A stretch of 13,505 nt of DNA, from the NCBI GenBank assembly GCA_905214615.1, contig CAJMMX010000062.1, positions 1 to 13,505 on the forward strand, in the 5' to 3' direction. Of this stretch, positions 6,653-13,505 are shown piece by piece. Source of the DNA: an uncultured bacterium. GTDB taxonomy: Bacteria; Actinomycetota; Coriobacteriia; Coriobacteriales; Coriobacteriaceae. Each line of letters begins with the position of its first letter. Position 1 is the stretch's first letter. The notes below the pieces were generated by a model. The model had not been told where the DNA came from. It searched no databases and worked only from the letters and a program-made list of their open reading frames with translations. The position numbers and the translations under genes were made by a program.

Positions 6653-9211
6653 TTACTGCCCAAAGACCTCTTCGGCGATACGAGCGCTCTCGGCGGCGTC
6701 CTTGGCGTAGTAGTCCGCGCCGATCTGCTTGGCGTATTCGGGGGTGAGTACGGCGCCGCCTACGATGATCTTGACGCCCGGCACCTCGGCATGAAGCAGC
6801 TTGATGGTCTCTTCCATGGCCACGACGGTGGTAGTCATAAGCGCCGAGAGGCCGACGAGCTTGATGTCACGCTCCCGTACGGTCTTGAGCACCTCTTGCG
6901 GATCGACGTCGCGGCCAAGGTCAAAGACGGTGTAGCCGTAGTTATCGAGCAGCATCTTGACGATGTTCTTACCGATGTCGTGGATATCGCCCTTGACGGT
7001 GGCCACGCAGATCTTGCCCTTGTCGGCAATCTCGTCGGCGGGCATCAGGCGCTTGATGGTGTCAAAACCCATGCGCGCGGCCTCGGCCGAGGCCATGAGC
7101 TGCGGCAAGAAGAACTTGCCCTGGTCAAAGAGGACTCCGACCTCGTCGAGGGCGGGGATAAAGTGATTGTTGATGAGTTCCATAGCGTCGTGGTCGGCCA
7201 GCTGGCGCTCGGTCTCGGCCGCAATTTCGCCCTTGCGGCCCGAGACGACCATGTGGCGGATGGGGTCGTCGTTGCCGTCGGTGCCGGCGGTGTCAGCAGC
7301 GGGCGCGGCGTCGGTCGATGCGGTCTGGGCCGCTGCCGGGTTCGCGGCGATCTTATACGGATCGGTCCAGCCGGCGTAGCGCTCGATGTATCCGGTCGAG
7401 CCCTCGTCCTCAACGCTCAGCACGCGATAGCTGTAGACGGTATCCATAAAGCGCTTGGAACCCGGGTTCATGATGGGGGCGTCCAGACCTGCACCAAAGG
7501 CGGCGGCCAAAAAGACCGAGCCCAGCAGCGGCCGCGCGGGCAGGCCAAAGCTGATGTTCGACACGCCGAGTGCGCATTTGACGCCCAGGCGCTCCTTGCA
7601 CATAGACATGGCGCGCAGGATCTGCTCAGCCTGGCGCTGGTTGGTCGAGGCGGTCATGACCAGGCAGTCGATGAGGATGCGGTCCGGGCCGATGCCGTAG
7701 CGGGCGGCCTCGGCCACGATGCGCTCGGCGATGGCGAAGCGAGCCTCGGCGGTATCGGGGATGCCGCCTTCGTCGAGCGTGAGGCCGACGACGTTGGTTC
7801 CATAGTGGGCGACCAGCGGAAAGATCTCATCCATGATCTGTTGCTTGCCGTTGACCGAGTTGATGATGGGCTTGCCGGCGTAGCGGCGTACGGCGGCCTC
7901 GACAGCGGCGGGATCGGTGGAGTCGATCTGCAGCGGCAGGAGCGTGGAGCCCTGGAGCTGCTCGGTGGCCTGCTGGATAATCTTGACCTCGTCGATCTCG
8001 GGCAGGCCCACGTTAACGTCCAGGATATCGGCGCCCTGTTCTTGCTGGCTGATGCCCTGACTTACGACGTAGTCCAGATCGCCGTCGCGCAGGGCCTGCT
8101 GCAGGCGCTTTTTGCCGGTGGGATTGATGCGCTCGCCGATGACGGCGATCTTGTGGCCGTCGCAGGGGAGGTCCACGACCGTCTGGGCGCTCGTGACCGA
8201 CATGCTGGGCTTGCGGTGACGCGTGCAGGGCGTGTGGTTGTCGATGAGGGTGCGAAGTGCCGCCATGTGCGTGGGCGTGGTGCCGCAGCAGCCGCCCACG
8301 ACGCTTACGCCGTCGGCAATCATGCCGGCGACGGCCTCGGCGTATTCGGGTGCCTGGATATCAAAGACGGTATTGCCGTCATCGTCCACGCGGGGCAGTC
8401 CCGCATTGGCCTGCACCATAACGGGCTTGTCGGTGACGGTGAGCATACGCGCGGCGAGCCCTCGGAGCTCGGCCGGTCCCTGGCTGCAGTTGATGCCCAG
8501 AACGTCGGCGCCGATGGCGTCGAGCGTGATGGCGGCCACCTCGGGGCTTGTGCCCAGGAAGGTGCGACCGTCTTCCTCAAAGGTCATGGTGGCAAAGACG
8601 GGCAGGTCGGAGTTTTCGCGGCAGGCGAGGACGGCCGCCTTGATCTCGGCCAGGTCGGTCATGGTCTCTATAATAAAGAGGTCCAAACCCGCGGCGACGC
8701 CAGCGCGCACCTCCTCGGCAAAGAGGTCGTAGGCCTCGTCGAAGCTGAGGGTACCCAAGGGGCGCAGCAGCGCGCCGATGGGGCCGATATCGCCGGCGAC
8801 GTAGTGGGCACCGGCTGCGCGGGCGCAGGCGACAGCGGCGGCAAAGACATCTGCCACGGTGGCGGTACCGTCGAGCTTGTGGGCGTTGGCGCCAAAGGTG
8901 TTGGCGGTGATCACGTCGCAGCCGGCCTCGACGTACTGTCGCTGAATGTCGGTAATGACCTGGGGCTCCTCAAAGTTGAGCAGCTCGGGCAGGGCGCCTG
9001 CCTTCATACCAGCGGCCTGCAACATGGTGCCCATGCCGCCGTCGAACAGCAAGTGCCCCGTGCCCTCGATGGCCGCACGCAGGCGATCGTCCTTAATGCG
9101 CAGATCGTCGATCGTGCGCGTCTTGTACGCGGCGCCGTTGCAGCGCGCGGCATTGACAGGTGCCGCCAGCGCAGCACCGTCCAGATCATGAGTGATAAGC
9201 GGAGTAAACAT
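6653..9211 (-). CDS. metH: Cobalamin-dependent methionine synthase lacking the reactivation domain
   Basis: Transfers a methyl group from 5-methyl-THF through cobalamin to homocysteine. Length is 852 residues, against about 1,230 for E. coli MetH. Order of domains: homocysteine-binding barrel (about 53-325; LLFDGGMGT at 54-62; zinc cysteines Cys242 in NCSQ and Cys308/Cys309 in GGCCGTTP); pterin-binding barrel (about 352-615; ERINPTGKK at 360-368); an Ala/Pro/Asp-rich linker (about 622-650); cobalamin cap and Rossmann domains (about 655-852). The cobalamin domain contains GDIHDIGKN (741-749), with lower axial ligand His744. The C-terminal SAM-binding activation domain is absent; the gene immediately upstream encodes it. 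The ATG at 9211 has GGAG 6 bases upstream. About 50 residues precede the first barrel, but the next Met lies inside a core motif. Confidence 0.95.
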   Translation of the reverse strand: MFTPLITHDLDGAALAAPVNAARCNGAAYKTRTIDDLRIKDDRLRAAIEGTGHLLFDGGMGTMLQAAGMKAGALPELLNFEEPQVITDIQRQYVEAGCDVITANTFGANAHKLDGTATVADVFAAAVACARAAGAHYVAGDIGPIGALLRPLGTLSFDEAYDLFAEEVRAGVAAGLDLFIIETMTDLAEIKAAVLACRENSDLPVFATMTFEEDGRTFLGTSPEVAAITLDAIGADVLGINCSQGPAELRGLAARMLTVTDKPVMVQANAGLPRVDDDGNTVFDIQAPEYAEAVAGMIADGVSVVGGCCGTTPTHMAALRTLIDNHTPCTRHRKPSMSVTSAQTVVDLPCDGHKIAVIGERINPTGKKRLQQALRDGDLDYVVSQGISQQEQGADILDVNVGLPEIDEVKIIQQATEQLQGSTLLPLQIDSTDPAAVEAAVRRYAGKPIINSVNGKQQIMDEIFPLVAHYGTNVVGLTLDEGGIPDTAEARFAIAERIVAEAARYGIGPDRILIDCLVMTASTNQRQAEQILRAMSMCKERLGVKCALGVSNISFGLPARPLLGSVFLAAAFGAGLDAPIMNPGSKRFMDTVYSYRVLSVEDEGSTGYIERYAGWTDPYKIAANPAAAQTASTDAAPAADTAGTDGNDDPIRHMVVSGRKGEIAAETERQLADHDAMELINNHFIPALDEVGVLFDQGKFFLPQLMASAEAARMGFDTIKRLMPADEIADKGKICVATVKGDIHDIGKNIVKMLLDNYGYTVFDLGRDVDPQEVLKTVRERDIKLVGLSALMTTTVVAMEETIKLLHAEVPGVKIIVGGAVLTPEYAKQIGADYYAKDAAESARIAEEVFGQ

Positions 9212-9220
9212 CGAGGGCTC

Positions 9221-10009
9221 CTAATGGCTGGAATAGCAGGTGGTGTGGGCGGCACGGAAGCGACAGTGCTCGCGCATGCGGCAGATATTGCAGGTGGGGC
9301 GGCTCTGGGCGTCGTGGACTTCGCCGTCAAACAGACCAATCACCGCGGTCACGCTCTTGGTGGGCATGAGCAGGCTGGTGGGCGTGACGGTAAGCCCGAT
9401 GAGCCGCGTGGCGTTGAGCGCATTCACGATCGAGCGCTGGGCCGAGAGCGGGCAGTCGCCATAGCCGGGACTAAAGCGCCAGTTGCCGGCGAGCCCATGA
9501 ACGGCGGCGTCCGTCTTGACCTGCTGGTCCATTTGCTCAACGGCGGCTTCTACATAGGCAGAGCATGCGGCGTCGAGCACGGCTCCCTCTAGGGGCTGCT
9601 GAGCTCCCGTGGTGCGCAGACGACGCTCGGCGTCCATGCCGAGGGTGCATGCCATGAGCGCGGCCATGCGGGCGTCCTTGAGATGTCGATAGATGTCGCG
9701 ACCGCGCAGCTCAACGTTGGTGCCAACCAGACGGATGCAAGGCTCTCCCTGCTCGTCCACGCCCGTGGCATCGACGGTAAACACGCGCCGCACGCCGCGG
9801 GGCTCAATGTCCAGCTCAAGGCGCTCGACCACAAGCTCAATACGTCGTGACAGCTCGGGCTCAATCTGCTGGCCGCCGTAGCCCAGATACCGCAGCATCT
9901 CGGCACGGTCGACACGGGGATGGTGCGCAGCATCGACACGGTAAAGCGCCGGCGACGCAAGGTCGGCCGGCACTTCGACAGCGGTTGTATCGATGTGCGG
10001 TTTTTCCAT
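9221..10009 (-). CDS. Stand-alone methionine synthase reactivation (activation-domain) protein
   Basis: The 262-residue protein matches the C-terminal B12-dependent methionine synthase activation domain that MetH here lacks. Its core motif RFSPGYGDCP (178-187) corresponds to the RxxPGYxxCP SAM-binding signature of that domain, and LLMPTKSVTAVIG (213-225) also fits. In E. coli MetH the domain binds SAM and, with a flavodoxin, remethylates oxidised cob(II)alamin. A Cys cluster near the end (Cys240, Cys243, Cys249, then Cys258) is absent from E. coli MetH and might bind metal or Fe-S. It overlaps the metF stop by one base (TAATG) and ends 9 bases before metH, implying translational coupling and matched production. 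A comparable split is known in Thermotoga maritima (TM0268/TM0269). The reductase partner is not in this window. Confidence 0.88.
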   Translation of the reverse strand: MEKPHIDTTAVEVPADLASPALYRVDAAHHPRVDRAEMLRYLGYGGQQIEPELSRRIELVVERLELDIEPRGVRRVFTVDATGVDEQGEPCIRLVGTNVELRGRDIYRHLKDARMAALMACTLGMDAERRLRTTGAQQPLEGAVLDAACSAYVEAAVEQMDQQVKTDAAVHGLAGNWRFSPGYGDCPLSAQRSIVNALNATRLIGLTVTPTSLLMPTKSVTAVIGLFDGEVHDAQSRPTCNICRMREHCRFRAAHTTCYSSH

Positions 10010-10881
10010 TACCCCAGGCGCTCCATAATGGTCGCGGCGATCGCAGGACGATTCATAGTGTACAGGTGCAGACCGGCGGCACCGTGCTCCTTAAGGTCGC
10101 AAAGCTGACGGGCGGCATAATCTACACCGGCTGCCTGCAGGCTCTCGGGGTCGTTCTCGTACTTGGCGAGAATCTTGATGACGGGGGAGGGCAGCGATGC
10201 GCCGCACATAAAGACCATGCGGCTGATCTGGGACTTGCCCATAAACGGCATGATGCCCGCGGTGATGGGCACCGTGATGCCCGCCTTGTCGGCAAGCTCG
10301 CGGAAGCGGTAGAAGCACTCGTTGTCAAAGAAGAGCTGCGTCACAAAGAAGCTCGCGCCGGCGTCCTGTTTTTGCTTGAGGTATTCGACCGAAGCGTTGA
10401 GGTCCTCACAGGCAATGTGGCCCTCGGGGTAGGCCGCGGCGCCCACGCAAAAGCCGACGTCGACGAGCTCGGGGATGAGGTCGCGGGCGTAGGCGTAGTC
10501 CGAGGCGGGCTTGTCGTCCTCGGTCGCGCCGGCAGGGAGATCGCCACGCAGGGCCAGGATGTTTTCCACGCCGGCGGTGCGGTACTCATCGATCTTGGCG
10601 GCGATATCGGCGTGGGTACGGCCCACACAGGTGAGGTGCGCCACCGAGGGCGTATCGAATTCGCTCGTAATCATATGCGCGATGGGGGCGGTGGTGGCGC
10701 CGTTGCCCGAGCCGCCGGCAGAGCAGGTGACCGAGACAAAGCTCGGCGAAAGCTTGCACAGATTGCCTGCCACTTCGCGAGCCGTGTCGAGGGTCAGCTC
10801 GCCCTTGGGCGGGAACATCTCAAACGAAACGGGTGCGGTGCCCTGGGATGCTGCCTGCTTAAAAACCTCGTCGACGCGCAT
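10009..10881 (-). CDS. metF: 5,10-methylenetetrahydrofolate reductase
   Basis: Flavoprotein reducing 5,10-methylene-THF to 5-methyl-THF, the methyl donor for MetH. The protein has 290 residues, typical of bacterial MetF, forming one TIM barrel. Visible motifs: SFEMFPPK with Glu21 (equivalent to catalytic Glu28 in E. coli), HLTC (82-85), ALRGD with Asp114 (E. coli Asp120), YPEGH (151-155), FFVTQLFFDN with Gln182 (E. coli Gln183) and GIMP (209-212). The ATG at 10881 is chosen because AAAGGAG sits 6 bases upstream (10888-10894). The frame is open 22 codons further up, but that stretch is not conserved-looking and would erase the promoter region. It is first in the metF, reactivation gene, metH operon. 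The electron donor (NADH or other) cannot be read from the sequence. Confidence 0.95.
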   Translation of the reverse strand: MRVDEVFKQAASQGTAPVSFEMFPPKGELTLDTAREVAGNLCKLSPSFVSVTCSAGGSGNGATTAPIAHMITSEFDTPSVAHLTCVGRTHADIAAKIDEYRTAGVENILALRGDLPAGATEDDKPASDYAYARDLIPELVDVGFCVGAAAYPEGHIACEDLNASVEYLKQKQDAGASFFVTQLFFDNECFYRFRELADKAGITVPITAGIMPFMGKSQISRMVFMCGASLPSPVIKILAKYENDPESLQAAGVDYAARQLCDLKEHGAAGLHLYTMNRPAIAATIMERLG

Positions 10882-10924
10882 ATCGTGCTCCTTTAGATAC
10901 GTAATAGTGTGATGTGTTGTAAGG

Positions 10925-10952
10925 ATTCTACAGCACCACTGTGTCACGGTGG
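10925..10952 (-). promoter_or_regulatory. Candidate metF promoter -10 with operator-like palindrome
   Basis: On the minus strand TAGAAT (10930-10925) is a plausible -10, with start of transcription near 10918. Directly upstream is a 17-bp near-palindrome at 10936-10952 of form CCAC-N-GTG-N-CAC-N-GTGG, with all 14 paired arm bases symmetric. It covers the spacer and the -35 position, which itself has no good hexamer (TCCACC at the 17-bp spacing). This suits a regulator-controlled promoter. The regulator is unknown. Confidence 0.4.
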
Positions 10953-10972
10953 AGTTTCACTCGCTATTCGGG

Positions 10973-11096
10973 GATACCAATCAAAGATGCCTTGCTATCG
11001 ACATTCCCTATAGCAGAGCGGTCAATCTAGGATGGGGCTATAAAGACTGGTATCTGATGCGAAATACCAGTTAATAGAGCCCCATCCCAAATTGAC
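10973..11096 (-). promoter_or_regulatory. Structured intergenic element upstream of metF with alternative pairings
   Basis: Main hairpin 11021-11096: GTCAAT/ATTGAC ends, perfect 10-bp GGATGGGGCT/AGCCCCATCC (11030-11039 with 11078-11087), a short internal loop and perfect 8-bp ACTGGTAT/ATACCAGT (11046-11053 with 11064-11071). Two mismatches in the outer arms (11027/11090 and 11029/11088) are A-C on the plus strand but G-U wobbles in a minus-strand RNA, giving 19 unbroken pairs there. A second small hairpin TGCTAT/ATAGCA lies at 10993-11015. The segment at 10973-10982 can compete for pairing with 11045-11054. It may be a metF leader or a MITE-like repeat. No SAM, cobalamin or THF riboswitch consensus was recognised. 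Confidence 0.4.
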
Positions 11097-11190
11097 TACC
11101 CTTAAACCATGGGGAGAGGTCTGCAATTTATACAGTTGATTGGCTGTTGAGGGCGGCAACGCCGCCGCGATGCGGTAACCTCATTGATTG

Positions 11191-11228
11191 GTTTCGTGAC
11201 AGCAACATAACGGTAATGTTGCGGAAAC
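11191..11228 (+). promoter_or_regulatory. GlnR-like nitrogen control site upstream of glnN
   Basis: Four pentamers at exact 11-bp steps: GTTTC (11191), GCAAC (11202), GTAAT (11213), GAAAC (11224), each separated by 6 bases. The actinobacterial GlnR box is gTnAC-n6-GaAAC repeated; 15 of the 18 specified positions match by my count. The site also forms an inverted repeat (GTTTC/GAAAC and GCAACAT/ATGTTGC). It lies 80 bases before the glnN start, where an activator overlapping a -35 could act. Whether this lineage has GlnR is not shown here. Confidence 0.45.
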
Positions 11229-11249
11229 ACGACGAGCCTAATCTATGAC
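11219..11249 (+). promoter_or_regulatory. Weak candidate glnN promoter
   Basis: TTGCGG (11219-11224) lies 17 bases before TCTATG (11242-11247), with TAATCT and TATGAC as alternative -10 registers. The -35 overlaps the last half of the GlnR-like site. All hexamers are poor matches, consistent with an activator-dependent promoter, but the assignment is tentative. Confidence 0.25.
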
Positions 11250-11307
11250 TCGTTCGTTAGTAATCAACACCGCTTCTCACGCGGTGCCGATACGAAGGGA
11301 GTTCCGT

Positions 11308-13395
11308 ATGGCCGAACTTACTGACCGCTTCGGGACCATGGTGTTCTCTGAGGAAGTCATGAAGGACTACCTCCCCAAGGACATTTGGAAGCGCCTTGCT
11401 GCAACCCTCGAGGACGGTGAGCCGCTCGACCTGGATGTGGCCAACGCCGTTGCCCACGCCATGAAGGTCTGGGCCATCTCCAAGGGCGCGACGCACTACG
11501 CGCACTGGTTCCAGCCGCTTTCGGGCATTACTTCCGAGAAGCACGACAGCTTCCTCGAGCCCAACCACGACGGCACCGCCATTACCAAGTTTACGGGCAA
11601 GAACCTCATCCAGGGCGAGCCGGACGCCTCCAGCTTCCCCAACGGCGGCCTGCGTGCCACCTTCGAGGCCCGTGGCTACACCGCTTGGGATCCCACCAGC
11701 CCCGCATTCATTAAGGACGATGTCCTGTGCATCCCCACGGCTTTCTGCTCCTACACGGGCGAGGCCCTGGACAAGAAGACCCCGCTGCTGCGCTCCATGA
11801 CCGCGCTCTCGCGTGAGTCCAAGCGCGTTTTGGCGTTGTTTGGCAAGACCCCCAAGAAGGTCGTTCCTTCCGTGGGCGATGAGCAGGAGTACTTCCTGAT
11901 CAAGAAGGACGCTTACCGCAAGCGCAGGGACCTGGTCATCACCGGTCGCACTCTCTTTGGCGCTGCTCCCTGCAAGGGCCAGGAGCTCGAGGAGCACTAC
12001 TTTGGCGCGATCCGCCCCACCGTCTCGTCCTATATGAAGGATCTGGACGACGAGCTGTGGGCGCTCGGCATTCCCGCCAAGACCAAGCACAACGAGGTCG
12101 CTCCCTGCCAGCATGAGCTCGCCCCCGTCTACGGCGAGGTCAACGAGGCCATTGACCAGAACCTTGTCATGATGGAGAAGATGAAGCTCATCGCCTCCCG
12201 CCACGACTTGGTCTGCCTGCTGCACGAGAAGCCGTTCGAGGGCATCAACGGTTCGGGCAAGCACAACAACTGGTCGCTTGGCACCGAGTCCGAGAATCTG
12301 CTCGATCCGGGTGACACCCCGCTCGACAATCTGCAGTTCATCGTCTTCCTCACCGCGGTGATTGAGGCCGTCGATAACTACCAGGAGCTCCTGCGCGCTT
12401 CTGTCGCCTCGGCCGGCAACGACCATCGTCTGGGCGCCAACGAGGCTCCTCCGGCGATTATGTCCATCTTCCTGGGCGACCAGCTTACCGAGGTCGTCGA
12501 GAAGATCATCGATGGCAAGGCTTCCGTCCATGCCACCCACGGCGTGCTCGACCTGGGCGCCGACACCCTGCCCAAGCTGATGCAGGACAACACCGACCGT
12601 AACCGTACCTCCCCGTTCGCCTTCACCGGCAACAAGTTTGAGTTCCGTGCCTGCGGCTCCGAGCAGAACGTCTCCGACTCCAACCTGGTGCTCGATGCCG
12701 CCGTTGCCAAGTCGCTCAAGTCCTTCGCCGACGCGCTCGAGGGTCTGCCCGAGGACAAGTTCCAGGACGCCGCGCTCGAGTACTGCAAGAAGGTCCTGAC
12801 CGATCACCAGCGTATCCTGTTCTCCGGCGACGGTTACTCCGAGGAGTGGCCCGTCGAGGCTGAGAAGCGAGGCCTCGCCAACAACAAGACCACGGCCGAT
12901 GCTCTGCCCGCCTTTGTTTCCGATAAGGCCATCGCGCTCTTTGAGGAGACGGGCGTTCTGACCCGCGCCGAGGCCCAGTGCCGTTACGACTGCAAGCTCG
13001 AGAAGTACAACAAGCTCATGAACATCGAGGCCACCACGATGATTCGCGAGGCACGTCGTACCTATCGTCCGGTCATCACCGCCTATGCCACCAAGGTCGC
13101 TAAGGGCCTGGAGACAATCCGCGCCGCCGGTGCCGACGCTGCCATGCAGTGCGAGCAGAACACGCTCAACAAGCTCTGCAACGGCATCACCGCCATCAAC
13201 GATTCCATCAAGGCTCTCGATGCCGTGCACCAGAAGGCCGAGACCCTCGATGGCCAGGAGCAGGCCAACGTGTACGCGCACGAGGTTGTTCCCGCTATGG
13301 ATACGCTGCGCGCTGCCGTGGACGCCATGGAGGAGATCGTGGCCGCCGACTACTGGCCGGTCCCGACCTACGATGACATTCTGTTCTACGTGTAG
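11308..13395 (+). CDS. glnN: Glutamine synthetase type III
   Basis: ATP-dependent ligation of ammonium to glutamate in the cytoplasm. The 695-residue length fits GSIII (about 700-730), well above GSI (about 470). Signature stretches: ATHYAHWFQPL (61-71), SEKHDSF (76-82), GDEQEYFLI (190-198), KHNEVAPCQHELAP (260-273), GINGSGKHNNWSL (312-324), GANEAPPAIMS (376-386) and TSPFAFTGNKFEFRACGS (434-451). The catalytic half is followed by a helical C-terminal region. The start at 11308 is chosen for AAGGGAG at 11295-11301 (6-base spacer) and because the family N-terminus begins here; the frame is open 21 codons further up without a ribosome site. Codons are strongly biased to C/G-ending forms, more so than in the regulator gene, suggesting high expression. 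It is monocistronic: its terminator follows at once. A GlnR-like motif upstream suggests nitrogen control. Confidence 0.97.
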   Translation: MAELTDRFGTMVFSEEVMKDYLPKDIWKRLAATLEDGEPLDLDVANAVAHAMKVWAISKGATHYAHWFQPLSGITSEKHDSFLEPNHDGTAITKFTGKNLIQGEPDASSFPNGGLRATFEARGYTAWDPTSPAFIKDDVLCIPTAFCSYTGEALDKKTPLLRSMTALSRESKRVLALFGKTPKKVVPSVGDEQEYFLIKKDAYRKRRDLVITGRTLFGAAPCKGQELEEHYFGAIRPTVSSYMKDLDDELWALGIPAKTKHNEVAPCQHELAPVYGEVNEAIDQNLVMMEKMKLIASRHDLVCLLHEKPFEGINGSGKHNNWSLGTESENLLDPGDTPLDNLQFIVFLTAVIEAVDNYQELLRASVASAGNDHRLGANEAPPAIMSIFLGDQLTEVVEKIIDGKASVHATHGVLDLGADTLPKLMQDNTDRNRTSPFAFTGNKFEFRACGSEQNVSDSNLVLDAAVAKSLKSFADALEGLPEDKFQDAALEYCKKVLTDHQRILFSGDGYSEEWPVEAEKRGLANNKTTADALPAFVSDKAIALFEETGVLTRAEAQCRYDCKLEKYNKLMNIEATTMIREARRTYRPVITAYATKVAKGLETIRAAGADAAMQCEQNTLNKLCNGITAINDSIKALDAVHQKAETLDGQEQANVYAHEVVPAMDTLRAAVDAMEEIVAADYWPVPTYDDILFYV

Positions 13396-13424
13396 AACGT
13401 AACCGACATATCGTCACGGTATTG

Positions 13425-13459
13425 AGCCGGGGTCCGCATCGCGTGGGCCCCGGCTTTTT
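13425..13459 (+). terminator. Rho-independent terminator of glnN
   Basis: A stem of eleven pairs (13425-13435 with 13445-13455, one G-T) around a 9-base loop is followed by the T-run 13455-13459. It lies 29 bases after the glnN stop. Nothing recognisable follows in the remaining 46 bases. Confidence 0.9.
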
Positions 13460-13505
13460 GTTTGCGAAGGACGCTTTGGATCCCGCTTTGCAACTGATTC
13501 GCCCA

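Noticed and set aside
5114..9592. Uninterrupted 1,492-codon plus-strand open frame
   Set aside because: It runs antisense to the UPF0210 gene, metH and part of the reactivation gene, all in codon register with it. Antisense stops then require sense TTA, CTA or TCA codons, which are rare in this G/C-biased genome. Its product is low-complexity (Asp, Gly, His, Ala, Val) with no domain.
10882..11120. Known riboswitch (SAM-I/IV, cobalamin, THF) before metF
   Set aside because: None of the conserved core sequences of these classes was found by eye; a covariance-model scan could still reveal a divergent member.
11152..11166. Perfect palindrome GGCGGC-AAC-GCCGCC as a terminator
   Set aside because: No T-run on either strand, and no gene ends nearby; left as a possible cruciform or protein site without further support.
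11257..13281. 674-codon minus-strand open frame antisense to glnN
   Set aside because: The same codon-register artefact opposite a highly biased gene; the translation is Gly/Val/Leu-rich without recognisable motifs.

Overview
The window looks like chromosomal DNA from a gut Coriobacteriia bacterium (Actinomycetota), most likely Collinsella or a close relative. The grounds are high G+C coding sequence, strong third-position G/C bias, a type III glutamine synthetase, a large C-terminal SARP-type regulator and a B12-dependent methionine synthase split into two proteins. The placement comes from protein character, not from a database match. I see no tRNA or rRNA gene, CRISPR array, transposase or prophage gene.

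Layout: (1) 1-54 ends with the terminator of an off-window plus-strand gene. (2) 55-442 is a long non-coding region before a 999-residue regulator (443-3442, plus) that has an N-terminal P-loop NTPase and a C-terminal winged-helix/BTAD module. (3) Convergent to it are yhbY (3512-3811, minus) and a class I SAM-dependent methyltransferase (3970-4857, minus). (4) 4858-5179 has no convincing protein gene but holds strong structure: a long inverted-repeat rod (5025-5162) and an intrinsic terminator whose T-run ends about 6 bases before the methyltransferase Shine-Dalgarno. (5) A UPF0210/PFL-family gene (5180-6544, minus). (6) A methionine/folate operon on the minus strand, in transcription order metF, then a stand-alone methionine synthase reactivation protein, then metH, with a one-base TAATG overlap and a 9-base gap. 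(7) A 426-bp divergent region (10882-11307) with an operator-like palindrome before metF, a long hairpin with an alternative pairing partner, and a GlnR-like motif before glnN. (8) glnN (11308-13395, plus) and its terminator.

How the genes work together: MetF makes 5-methyl-THF. MetH uses it to methylate homocysteine through cobalamin. The separate reactivation protein supplies the SAM-binding function that MetH lacks here. glnN assimilates ammonium from the opposite side of the shared intergenic region. The yhbY, methyltransferase and UPF0210 genes have no clear functional link to these.

The best candidates for undescribed biology are RNA-level: the rod at 5025-5162 with the compressed terminator/promoter/start region of the methyltransferase, and the candidate switching leader upstream of metF. 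No known riboswitch class was recognised in either by eye.
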